Under the pieces are notes generated by a model that did no database searches, was not told the DNA's origin, and worked only from the letters and a program-made list of their open reading frames with translations. From assembly GCA_965652565.1 (NCBI GenBank), contig CBFGWL010000094.1, positions 1 through 9,132 of the forward strand: a DNA stretch of 9,132 nucleotides, in the 5' to 3' direction. Made by a program: the position numbers and the translations under genes. Positions 1 through 6,178 of this stretch are shown in pieces (positions within the stretch are counted from its first letter, which is position 1; each line of letters starts with the position of its first letter). The DNA is from RSA11 sp965652565 (GTDB lineage: Bacteria > Actinomycetota > Thermoleophilia > Solirubrobacterales > 70-9).

Positions 1-1
1 C

Positions 2-190
2 TCCATCGCAACAGACTCACCCGCGCCGACGACCCGCGTCGGCGCCAACGAGTTCCGCGAACGCCTCAGCTTCTACATGGCCCGCGCGGCCGCCGGCGGA
101 CGCGTCGACGTCACCCGCCGCGGCAGGCCGTACGTACGCGTATCGCCGGCGCCCAGGGCGCGGCATCCCGACGACGCGGACCGCACCTGA
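2..190 (+). CDS. Type II antitoxin, Phd/YefM family (3' part only)
   Basis: The reading frame is open from the left edge to the TGA at 188-190 and gives about 62 residues; the start lies outside the window. The segment VGANEFRERLSFYMARAAAG followed by a V-x-V-T-R-R-G-R-P-Y-V-R-V core is the typical Phd/YefM pattern: a short N-terminal 'v-a-e-f-r' strand and helix for dimerisation and DNA binding, then the strand pair with the R-G-x-P-x-x-x-x turn. Such antitoxins bind their own promoter and neutralise a partner toxin, often a PIN or RelE-type RNase, through the C-terminal tail. Here the tail after the core is short (about 16 residues, with Pro and Asp). No toxin gene follows: the next gene is convergent. 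A partner, if any, must lie upstream of the window. The family call is fairly secure; the function as an active toxin-antitoxin pair is not shown. Confidence 0.72.
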   Translation, partial: SIATDSPAPTTRVGANEFRERLSFYMARAAAGGRVDVTRRGRPYVRVSPAPRARHPDDADRT

Positions 191-202
191 TCAGGAAAGC
201 GA

Positions 203-218
203 GCCGCGCGGGCGCGGC
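203..218 (+). terminator. GC-rich hairpin just after the antitoxin gene
   Basis: A perfect 6-base-pair stem, GCCGCG (203-208) and CGCGGC (213-218), with loop CGGG, starts 13 bases after the antitoxin stop codon and is followed by a run of C rather than T. A 10-base palindrome, CCTGATCAGG (186-195), spans the stop codon itself. The position between convergent genes suits a terminator, but there is no T tract, so this could also be chance in GC-rich DNA. Confidence 0.3.
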
Positions 219-286
219 CCCCTCAGCGGAACGCCTTTGCGGACGGCGCGCCAGGAGCCCATGTTCGCCGGGCGCGGCTTGCGGAA

Positions 287-302
287 CAACGCGCGAGCGT
301 TG
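287..302 (-). terminator. Small hairpin downstream of the DivIVA-like gene
   Basis: CAACGC (287-292) and GCGTTG (297-302) form a perfect 6-base-pair stem with a 4-base loop. Read on the - strand it lies about 30 bases after the TAG of the DivIVA-like gene and is followed by TTCC only, not by a real T run. It is a candidate end of the long leftward operon. The rest of the 191-332 gap shows no further gene. Confidence 0.27.
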
Positions 303-332
303 GGAAACCGTGACGCTCTGGGCGCGAAGGGC

Positions 333-1397
333 CTAATCCCCCTCGCCCTCCACGTCGAGGATCAGCTTGTCTTCGCGCGTGTCGCGCACCACGAAGTCGA
401 ACGGCGCGCGCTCCTCCAGCTCGCGCAGCAGCTCCACCGGGCGGCCCAGCCGCATCTCGAGCGTCGCCCGCCCCTTCGCGAAGCGCTTCACCGAGATCTC
501 CGAGGTGCCACCGATCTCACTTGCCGCGTCCTCGAAGCCGACGAGCTGCGCGAAGTCCGCGAGCGGCCCAACCTCGACCTCCACGAGCCCCTCGAAGATC
601 TCCGCCGCGCTGCGCCCGGCGTGGTACCCGTTGCCGTTCGCGGCCGCGCCGTTGGCCATCGCGCCCTCCCCCGCGCTCGCCGCGGGCGCCGGCTCGGCGC
701 TCGGCTCGGGTTCCGGAGCGGAAGCGTTCTCGCCCGCATCCGCGGCATCGCCCTCACCGATGCTCGAATCTTCACGCACCGTCGGCCCAACGGGCTCAGC
801 CGGCGCCGGCTCATCCCAGCGCTCCTCGGTCACCCCCAGCCGCTCGACGGCCTGCGCCAGCGAAGCCAGCAGCCGCTCACGACTCTGCCCGGGCTCACCG
901 GTCATGTCAGCGACCCGGTCGGCGATCTCCGCCGCGTCGCGCAGCGCCCGCATCCGGATGCGCGTGGCCTGTCCGCGCGCCTGCGCGCGCACCGCCTCGA
1001 GCTCGCCCGCGACGACGCTCAGCGAGCGCAGCGCCTCGCTTGTCTCCGAGCGCGAGCGCGCCAGCTCGTCGCGCAGCTCCTTCAGCTCGCGCTCGCGCGC
1101 GACCACCCGCTCCGACAGCGCCGTCGCGACGCGCTCCAGCTCATCCCGCTCGCGCTCGAGCTCCTTGCGCTCTCCATCGGCCTGCGCGAGCTCCTCGGCG
1201 AGCGAATCGAGCGCGGAATCACGCGCCGCGATCGCGTCGTCCACCTCCGCGCGCCGGTACCCGAACAGGGCTCTCTTGAAGGTGCTCTTCCGGATGGCGC
1301 GAAGCGTGCCAACCGGATCGGACGGATCGGGGCGCCGCGCGTTAGAGCTCGAGCCGGGGCGCCTCGCCCCACAGGCTCTCGAGCCGGTAGTGGTCAC
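333..1397 (-). CDS. DivIVA-like coiled-coil protein with C-terminal alpha/beta domain
   Basis: Numbered from a GTG at 1397 (354 residues). Residues about 36-56 (RKSTFKRALFGYRRAEVDDA) match the N-terminal membrane- and partner-binding motif of DivIVA/Wag31-type proteins. Residues about 56-195 are heptad-rich and full of Glu, Arg and Leu, as expected for a parallel coiled coil. A Pro/Ala/Glu-rich linker (about 197-260) follows, then a compact domain (about 268-350) whose predicted strand-helix-strand order and sequence VEVEVGPLADF suggest a small ferredoxin-like fold. DivIVA family proteins sit at curved membrane and guide division or polar growth; that role is inferred here. It is the last gene of the leftward operon. 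The start is uncertain: no ATG, GTG or TTG lies between the rsfS stop and the DivIVA motif, so either the GTG at 1397 is used, overlapping rsfS by 56 bases, or initiation is unusual. The first 30 residues look non-homologous. Confidence 0.7.
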   Translation of the reverse strand: MTTTGSRACGARRPGSSSNARRPDPSDPVGTLRAIRKSTFKRALFGYRRAEVDDAIAARDSALDSLAEELAQADGERKELERERDELERVATALSERVVARERELKELRDELARSRSETSEALRSLSVVAGELEAVRAQARGQATRIRMRALRDAAEIADRVADMTGEPGQSRERLLASLAQAVERLGVTEERWDEPAPAEPVGPTVREDSSIGEGDAADAGENASAPEPEPSAEPAPAASAGEGAMANGAAANGNGYHAGRSAAEIFEGLVEVEVGPLADFAQLVGFEDAASEIGGTSEISVKRFAKGRATLEMRLGRPVELLRELEERAPFDFVVRDTREDKLILDVEGEGD

Positions 1398-1746
1398 GGG
1401 CGTCGGGCACGAACACGTGCAGGACGCAGTCGAGGTAGTCGACGAGCACCCAGCGCCCCTCCTGCTCGCCCTCCACCCTGCTCGGCACGAGATCGTCCTC
1501 GCGCTTGATCCGCTCGCGCACCTCGTCGTGGATCGCCTTCGCCAAGCGCTCGTTGCGCGCCGTCGCGATCACCAGGAAGTCCGTGTAACCGACCAGCGAG
1601 CGCATGTCGAGCACCGCGATGTCCTCGCCCAGCTTCTCGTCGACGATCTGCGCAAGCTTGCGCGCCAACCGCTCCGACGCCGCCGGATCGCCCTGCCTGC
1701 GCTCAGCGAGGATGCGCTCGCGCTCCTCCGGTGCCAGCTCGCTCAC
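1342..1746 (-). CDS. rsfS: Ribosome silencing factor RsfS (Iojap family)
   Basis: 134 residues from a GTG start. Family hallmarks are clear: IAVLDMRSLVGYTDFLVIAT (about 43-62), which holds the conserved Asp-rich beta strand and the 'D-F-x-V-I-A-T' signature, and the C-terminal block EGRWVLVDYLDCVLHVFVP plus RDHYRLESLWG (about 96-127). RsfS binds ribosomal protein L14 on the large subunit and blocks joining with the small subunit, which lowers translation in stationary phase or starvation. The N-terminal 22 residues, rich in Glu and Arg, are longer than in many homologues. The start overlaps the nadD stop in a GTGA arrangement (1743-1746), a usual sign of translational coupling, and nadD-rsfS pairing is common in bacteria. 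Its own 3' end may overlap the following DivIVA-like gene. Confidence 0.95.
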   Translation of the reverse strand: MSELAPEERERILAERRQGDPAASERLARKLAQIVDEKLGEDIAVLDMRSLVGYTDFLVIATARNERLAKAIHDEVRERIKREDDLVPSRVEGEQEGRWVLVDYLDCVLHVFVPDARDHYRLESLWGEAPRLEL

Positions 1747-2336
1747 GCCGAGTACAACCCCCGCTCGGAGATCACTCGCAGCACCGGCTCGGGCACCAGG
1801 TAGCGCAGCGGCCGCCCCCGGGCCACGCGCCTGCGCACCCGCGTCGATGAAATCGCGATCTCCGGCATCCGCACCACCTCGAATCGACCACCGAGGCGCT
1901 CCAGCGTCGCCTCAGCCTCATCGATCACCGTACCCGGCCGCGCCGCCACACCCACGCGCGCCAGCTCCAGCACGCGCTCGGGTCGGCGCCAGCTCTCCAG
2001 CGATGCCGCCACATCGGCGCCCATCAGAAACGTGAACTCAGCCCCCGGCCGCTGCTCATGCAACAGCTCCAGCGTACGGTAGGTGTACGACGGCCCCTCG
2101 CGCGCGACCTCGATGTCGCACGCCTCGAGCAGCTCATCGTCCGCCGCGGCCGCACGCACCATCTCCAGCCGCACATCCGCCCCCGGCTCGGGATCGATCT
2201 CCCGGTGCGGCGCCTGCCCGGCGGGCACGAGCAACACACGCTCGAGACCCAGCTGGCACGCCGCCTCGTGGGCGAGCACCAAGTGCCCGATGTGTGGCGG
2301 ATTGAACGCCCCGCCGAGTACGCCGAAAGCCGCGAC
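1743..2336 (-). CDS. nadD: Nicotinate-nucleotide adenylyltransferase, non-canonical start
   Basis: NadD transfers AMP from ATP to nicotinic acid mononucleotide, making deamido-NAD, a late step of NAD synthesis. The frame contains the full nucleotidyltransferase motif GVLGGAFNPPHIGH (residues 5-18 in this numbering), a middle FTFLMGADVAASLESWRRPE block (about 101-120) typical of the family, and the C-terminal EIAISSTRVRRRVA motif (about 159-172) that binds ATP phosphates. With the GTC at 2334-2336 as first codon the protein is 197 residues, the usual size. No ATG, GTG, TTG or CTG exists in frame between the in-frame TGA at 2388-2390 and the motif; the first normal start is the TTG at 2280-2282, which would remove nearly all of the catalytic motif. 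GGGAG (2344-2348) lies 7 bases before the GTC. The proA stop is 4 bases upstream. A base error, a real start mutation or rare initiation are all possible. Confidence 0.88.
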   Translation of the reverse strand, partial: VAAFGVLGGAFNPPHIGHLVLAHEAACQLGLERVLLVPAGQAPHREIDPEPGADVRLEMVRAAAADDELLEACDIEVAREGPSYTYRTLELLHEQRPGAEFTFLMGADVAASLESWRRPERVLELARVGVAARPGTVIDEAEATLERLGGRFEVVRMPEIAISSTRVRRRVARGRPLRYLVPEPVLRVISERGLYSA

Positions 2337-2340
2337 CGCC

Positions 2341-3603
2341 TTACTCCCGGACCTGTCCGCTGCCGCGCAGCACGTACTTGAACGTCGTCAGCTCGCGCAG
2401 CCCGATCGGCCCGCGCGCGTGCAGCTTCTGCGTCGAGTTCCCGATCTCGGCGCCCATGCCGAACTCGAACCCGTCGGTGAACCGCGTCGAGGCGTTCACG
2501 TACACGCACGCCGCGTCGACGGACTCCGTGAACGCCTGCGCCGCATCATCGGACGCCGTCACGATCGCCTCCGAGTGGCCGGTGCCATGCCGGTTGATGT
2601 GGTCGATCGCCGCCTCGAGCGAGTCCACCACGCCGACCGCCATGTGCAGGTCGAGGTACTCGGTGTCCCAATCCTCCGCGGCCGCCTCGCCCACGGGCAC
2701 GCCGTCGGCAGCCGCCCGCGCGCGCTCGTCCCCGACGAGCTCCACGCTCGCCTCGGAAAGCTCGCGGAGGATCATCGGCAGGAACTCGCCCGCGACATCC
2801 GCGTGCACGAGCAGCGTCTCCGCCGCGTTGCACACGCCGGGGCGCTGCACCTTCGCGTTGTAGGCGATGCGCCGGGCCATCTCGAGATCAGCATCCGCGT
2901 GCACGTACACGTGGCAGTTGCCCGCCGCCGCGTACATCACGGGCACCGTCGCGACCTCCTTGAGCGCCGCCTTGAGCCCCTCGCCGCCACGCGGGATGAC
3001 GAGGTCGACGAGCCCGTCGGCGGTCGCCAGCTCGGCGAGCTCCGAGCGCTCCCCGCCGAGCAGCTCCACGCAGCCGGCGGGCAGCCCGTTCTCGGCGAGC
3101 GCTTCGCGCACGATCGCGGCGAGCGCCCCGTTGGAGTTCGCCGCGTAGCTCGAACCGCGCAGCACGATCGCGTTCCCGGACTTCAGGCACAGCGCGGCGC
3201 AGTCGATCGTCACGTTCGGCCGCGCCTCATAGATCACCGCGACCACGCCCAGCGGGACGCGCACCTTGCGCATCTCGATCCCACTGCGCAGCGTCGAGCT
3301 GTCGATCTCCTCCCCGACCGGGTCGGGCAGGCTCATCACTTCCTCGACGCCGGTCGCCATCGCCTCGATGCGCTCGGGCGTGAGCGTCAGCCGGTCGCGC
3401 AGCGCGGACGTCAGGGACGCAGCGCGCTCATCCTCGAGATCCGCCTGGTTCGCGGCGAGGATCGCGTCGGAGCGCTCGCGCAAAAGCTCGGCGATGCGCC
3501 GCAGCGTCGCGTCCTTCGTGGCGCTTGAAGCGCGCGCGAGCCGGCGCGACGCCGCCTGCGCCGATTCACAGACTTGGGTGACGGTGCGGGTCGTGGTCGC
3601 CAT
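2341..3603 (-). CDS. proA: Glutamate-5-semialdehyde dehydrogenase (gamma-glutamyl phosphate reductase)
   Basis: 420 residues from an ATG, the normal family length. ProA reduces gamma-glutamyl phosphate with NADPH to glutamate-5-semialdehyde, the second step of proline synthesis. It belongs to the aldehyde dehydrogenase superfamily. Visible landmarks are the cofactor-side block VPLGVVAVIYEARPNVTID (about 116-134), KSGNAIVLRGSS (about 141-152), the catalytic cysteine in NAKVQRPGVCNAAETLL (Cys258), and the C-terminal VNASTRFTDGFEFGMGAEIG and STQKLHARGPIGLRELTTFK stretches. One small departure from the common pattern is Asn in place of Ile in AEIGNSTQKL. The gene follows proB after 49 bases and stops 4 bases before the proposed nadD start. 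The ribosome binding site is weak. ProA and ProB are thought to work as a pair because the acyl phosphate intermediate is labile. Confidence 0.97.
   Translation of the reverse strand: MATTTRTVTQVCESAQAASRRLARASSATKDATLRRIAELLRERSDAILAANQADLEDERAASLTSALRDRLTLTPERIEAMATGVEEVMSLPDPVGEEIDSSTLRSGIEMRKVRVPLGVVAVIYEARPNVTIDCAALCLKSGNAIVLRGSSYAANSNGALAAIVREALAENGLPAGCVELLGGERSELAELATADGLVDLVIPRGGEGLKAALKEVATVPVMYAAAGNCHVYVHADADLEMARRIAYNAKVQRPGVCNAAETLLVHADVAGEFLPMILRELSEASVELVGDERARAAADGVPVGEAAAEDWDTEYLDLHMAVGVVDSLEAAIDHINRHGTGHSEAIVTASDDAAQAFTESVDAACVYVNASTRFTDGFEFGMGAEIGNSTQKLHARGPIGLRELTTFKYVLRGSGQVRE
2344..2348 (-). promoter_or_regulatory. Ribosome binding site deciding the nadD start
   Basis: GGGAG on the - strand sits inside the last codons of proA and ends 7 bases before the GTC at 2334-2336. 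This is normal Shine-Dalgarno spacing and is the main reason for placing the nadD start there, since the GTC also gives the usual short N-terminus before the GxFNPPHxGH motif. Nothing comparable was sought successfully for the downstream TTG at 2280-2282, which lies inside the motif. Confidence 0.5.
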
Positions 3604-3652
3604 GGTGAGAAGAGCCTACCGAGGCGGATCAACCCCGCCTGCGAGGCTGAGC

Positions 3653-4741
3653 TCAGGCGAGCACGAAGAAATCGCGGTGCACGGCCTCCTCCGCGGCGTG
3701 CGGCATCAGCTCGCGCACCCGATCGGACTTCAGGCCCTTGATCCTGTCGAGCTCGTCCGCCGAGTAGTTGACGATCCCCTTCCCCACGGGCTCCCCCCGG
3801 CAGACGATCTCGACGGCGTCCCCGGCCTCGAAGTCGCCGGACACCCGCGTCACGCCCACGGGCAGCAGGCTCGACCCGGAATCGCGCAGCACGCGCGCCG
3901 CGCCCTCATCCACCTCCACCTCGCCTTGCGCGGGCTTTGCGTAGCGCAGCCAGAGCTTGAAGCTGGGCGTCCGCCGCGGCTGCGGGACGAAGGTGGTGCC
4001 CACTCCATCCCCGTTCGCGGCACGCAGCAGGTTGCCCGGTTCGGTCCCCTTGCACACCACGACCCGCATCCCGGCGGCCGTCCCCATCTGCGCCGCCGCC
4101 ACCTTGCTGCGCATCCCGCCCGAGCCGAAGGGCGAGGTGCGCGAGCCGATCTCGTAACCCTCGAGCTCGGCGAAGTCCTCGACCCGCTCGATCAGGCGCG
4201 CGTCGGGATCACGCCGCGGATCCGCGGTGTGCACGCCAGCGGTGTCGGTCAGCAGGACCAGCAGTCGCGCGTTGAGCAGGATCGCCACCTGCGCGGCCAA
4301 GAAATCGTTGTCGCCGAACGTGATCTCGTCGGTGGCCGTCGTGTCGTTCTCGTTGATGACGGGCACCGTGCGCCAGGCGAGCAAGCGGCGCAGCGTCGCG
4401 CGCGCGTTCAGGTAGTTCACCCGCGCGGAGACGTCGGACGAGTTGAGGAGCACCTGCGCCGCGTGCACGCCGCGCTCAGCGAGGCGCTGTTCGTAGGCGC
4501 GGAACAGCGTCCCCTGGCCGACGGCGGAGGCCGCCTGCAGCTCGTCGATCGCCCGGGGGCGGGCGTCGAACCCCATCAGCTTCATGCCGAGCGCGATCGC
4601 GCCCGAGGTCACCATCACCACGTTCTCGCCGCCCGCGTGCAGCTCCGCGACCTGCCCGCAGACGACATCGAGCACGTCCTCGCGCACCGCCCCGTCCGGG
4701 GCGGCGACGATCGACGAGCCCAGCTTCACGACGATGGGCAT
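3653..4741 (-). CDS. proB: Glutamate 5-kinase with PUA domain
   Basis: 362 residues from an ATG. ProB phosphorylates the gamma carboxylate of glutamate with ATP, the first and usually proline-inhibited step of proline synthesis. The amino acid kinase domain spans about 1-255: VVKLGSS near the N-terminus, VVMVTSGAIALGM (about 41-53), the substrate loop VPVINENDTTATDEITFGDN (about 127-146), LLTDTAGVHTADPR (about 163-176) and the nucleotide-binding FGSGGMRSKVAAA (about 205-217). The C-terminal PUA domain covers about 276-350 (GAARVLRDSGSSLLPVGV, then GIVNYSADEL). This two-domain form is the common bacterial one, and the PUA part affects regulation in E. coli. The gene lies 26 bases after obgE and 49 bases before proA, so it is very probably co-transcribed with both. 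Confidence 0.97.
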   Translation of the reverse strand: MPIVVKLGSSIVAAPDGAVREDVLDVVCGQVAELHAGGENVVMVTSGAIALGMKLMGFDARPRAIDELQAASAVGQGTLFRAYEQRLAERGVHAAQVLLNSSDVSARVNYLNARATLRRLLAWRTVPVINENDTTATDEITFGDNDFLAAQVAILLNARLLVLLTDTAGVHTADPRRDPDARLIERVEDFAELEGYEIGSRTSPFGSGGMRSKVAAAQMGTAAGMRVVVCKGTEPGNLLRAANGDGVGTTFVPQPRRTPSFKLWLRYAKPAQGEVEVDEGAARVLRDSGSSLLPVGVTRVSGDFEAGDAVEIVCRGEPVGKGIVNYSADELDRIKGLKSDRVRELMPHAAEEAVHRDFFVLA

Positions 4742-4767
4742 GGCGGGCGAGAGTGTAGGAAGCGCGC

Positions 4768-6060
4768 CTAGCCGGGATCGAGCTCGAAGACCTGCTCGCC
4801 GATCCGCACCTCGTCGCCCGGCTCGAACCCGGCGCGCTCCAGCGCCGCGATCACGCCGATCTCGCGCAAGCGCTCCTCGAGGTAGCCCAGCGCCTCCGGG
4901 TTCTCGACGTCGTGCCGCTCGAACAGCAGCTCGATGCCCCGGCCGTGCACCCGGAACGCACCCTCGCCCTCGCGCTCGACATCGAAGCCCTGCTGGCCCG
5001 CGGGCCGGTACACGGCGTGCTCCACCTCAAACTCGGGCTCCTCGGCGACGGGCGCGCGCTCATCCTCCTCGGGCACCAGCGCGAAGAGCTCGTGGCGCAG
5101 CCGGTCCAGGCCCGCGCCCGTGGCGGCGGAGAGCGCCAGTACCTGCGCGCCCTCCCCCAGCCGCTCGCGCCAGGCGGCGAGCTCGCGCTCGAGCCTCTCG
5201 GCGTCCACCAGATCGGCCTTGGAGAGCACGACGATCTCAGGCAGATCCGCGAGCCCGCCGCCGTGCTTGGCGAGCTCGCCGCGTACGATGCGATACGCCT
5301 CCTCGGGCGCCGGCGCCCCCTCCGGCGGGTCGATCTCGACGAGGTGCACGAGCGCGCGGCAGCGCTCCACGTGCGCCAGGAACTCGTGCCCGAGACCCGC
5401 GCCCGAAGCCGCGCCCTCGATCAGCCCCGGGATGTCGGCGAGCACGATCTGCCGCTCGCCATCGTCGAGCGTGCCGAGCACTGGATCGATGGTGGTGAAC
5501 GGGTAGTCGCCCACCTTCGGCCGAGCGCGCGTGATCCGAGCGAGCAGCGACGATTTGCCCGCGTTCGGCAGGCCCACAAGGCCGGCGTCGGCCAGCAGCC
5601 GTAGCCGCAGCTCGATCCATCCCGCCTCCCCGGGCAGGCCCCGCTCGGCGAAGCGCGGCGCCTGGCGCGTGGAGTTGGCGAAGCGCTTATTGCCGTGGCC
5701 CCCACTGCCGCCGGCGGCGACCACCGCACGTTGCCCCGGCGCGACGAGGTCGAAGCGCTGCCCGTCGAGGCCTTCGACCGTCGTGCCCGGGGGCACCAGG
5801 ATCTCCTTGTTCTCGCCCCGGGCGCCGTGCTGCTGCTTGCCGCGGCCGTGCGCTCCCCGGCCTGCCTTGAAGTGCCGCGCGATGCGCAGGAAGCTCAGAT
5901 CACGCCGCGACGGATCGCAGACGAGCACCACGTCACCGCCCCGGCCGCCATCGCCCCCGTCCGGGCCCCCGCGCGGGACGTGCGCCTCGCGCCGGAAGCT
6001 CACGGCGCCGTTGCCACCGCGCCCCCCCTCAACGTAGATTCGCGCCTTGTCGTGGAACAC
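4768..6060 (-). CDS. obgE: Obg family GTPase (ribosome assembly and stress)
   Basis: 430 residues from a GTG. The glycine-rich Obg fold covers about 1-158 (RIYVEGGRGGNGAVSFRREA, then repeated GG pairs). The GTPase domain follows: G1 GLPNAGKSS (163-171), switch I DYPFTTIDPVLG (185-196), G3 DIPGLIEGA (209-217), a G4 that reads SKAD (280-283) instead of NKxD, and G5 SAAT (311-314). The Obg C-terminal domain spans about 345-427. Obg proteins bind the large ribosomal subunit, help its maturation and respond to ppGpp and GTP levels. The rplU-rpmA-obgE-proB-proA order is widely conserved, though two genes are inserted after rpmA here. No ribosome binding site is visible before the GTG; instead a 16-base palindrome lies 8 bases upstream. 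Length and domain order are normal for the family. Confidence 0.97.
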   Translation of the reverse strand: MFHDKARIYVEGGRGGNGAVSFRREAHVPRGGPDGGDGGRGGDVVLVCDPSRRDLSFLRIARHFKAGRGAHGRGKQQHGARGENKEILVPPGTTVEGLDGQRFDLVAPGQRAVVAAGGSGGHGNKRFANSTRQAPRFAERGLPGEAGWIELRLRLLADAGLVGLPNAGKSSLLARITRARPKVGDYPFTTIDPVLGTLDDGERQIVLADIPGLIEGAASGAGLGHEFLAHVERCRALVHLVEIDPPEGAPAPEEAYRIVRGELAKHGGGLADLPEIVVLSKADLVDAERLERELAAWRERLGEGAQVLALSAATGAGLDRLRHELFALVPEEDERAPVAEEPEFEVEHAVYRPAGQQGFDVEREGEGAFRVHGRGIELLFERHDVENPEALGYLEERLREIGVIAALERAGFEPGDEVRIGEQVFELDPG

Positions 6061-6068
6061 GGGGTAAT

Positions 6069-6084
6069 GCTGGCAGCTGCCAGC
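6069..6084. repeat. Perfect 16-base palindrome before obgE
   Basis: GCTGGCAGCTGCCAGC reads the same on both strands. It lies 9-24 bases upstream of the obgE GTG, where a ribosome binding site would normally be. It could be an operator for a dimeric regulator, or an RNA hairpin that hides the translation start. The bases flanking it (T on each side) do not extend the symmetry. Confidence 0.6.
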
Positions 6085-6099
6085 TGGTGGTTAATGAAG

Positions 6100-6155
6100 G
6101 CCACCAGCCATCAGCCCGCAAACCACGAGGGGGTGCTTGGCTGACGACTGGTGGC
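6100..6155 (-). terminator. Possible terminator stem-loop after the RTX-like gene
   Basis: The 17-base arms at 6139-6155 and 6100-6116 match at 15 positions and enclose a loop of 22 bases. On the - strand the stem begins 23 bases after the stop codon of the RTX-like gene, which suits a terminator, but no T tract follows. The same arm can pair with 6083-6090, so an attenuator role for obgE is an alternative. Confidence 0.35.
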
Positions 6156-6178
6156 TTACGGCCGTATCCGGCGACGAA

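Larger units (their letters stand above)
6061..6178 (-). promoter_or_regulatory. obgE leader with overlapping inverted repeats
   Basis: This 118-base gap between the RTX-like gene and obgE holds three linked inverted repeats. First, 6139-6155 pairs with 6100-6116 (15 of 17 positions). Second, 6101-6108 pairs with 6083-6090 (CCACCAGC with GCTGGTGG, loop of 10). Third, 6069-6084 is the perfect palindrome GCTGGCAGCTGCCAGC, ending 8 bases before the obgE GTG. The first two share the same arm and cannot form together. A tiny reading frame, ATG at 6109-6111 to TAA at 6091-6093 (six codons), lies inside. No convincing -35/-10 pair or ribosome binding site was found. It could be an attenuator-like leader of obgE, a terminator of the upstream gene, or both; function is inference. 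Confidence 0.45.

Noticed and set aside
367..1803. A 478-codon + strand frame rich in Ser, Arg and Ala
   Set aside because: It is the antisense shadow of the coiled-coil gene and rsfS; the repetitive look comes from Glu/Arg/Leu heptads read backwards.
1743..2282. nadD starting at the TTG at 2280-2282
   Set aside because: This would delete the conserved GxFNPPHxGH nucleotide-binding motif, which is present in frame directly upstream.
2024..2509. A 161-codon - strand frame across the proA/nadD junction
   Set aside because: It overlaps proA and nadD in the remaining frame, is Arg-rich and has no recognisable motif. It does not supply a missing nadD start because it is in a different frame.
2083..4771. 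Long + strand open frames (481 and 501 codons) opposite proA and proB
   Set aside because: They mirror the codon structure of proA and proB, which have full family motifs, and their translations look like random Arg/His/Ala-rich sequence.
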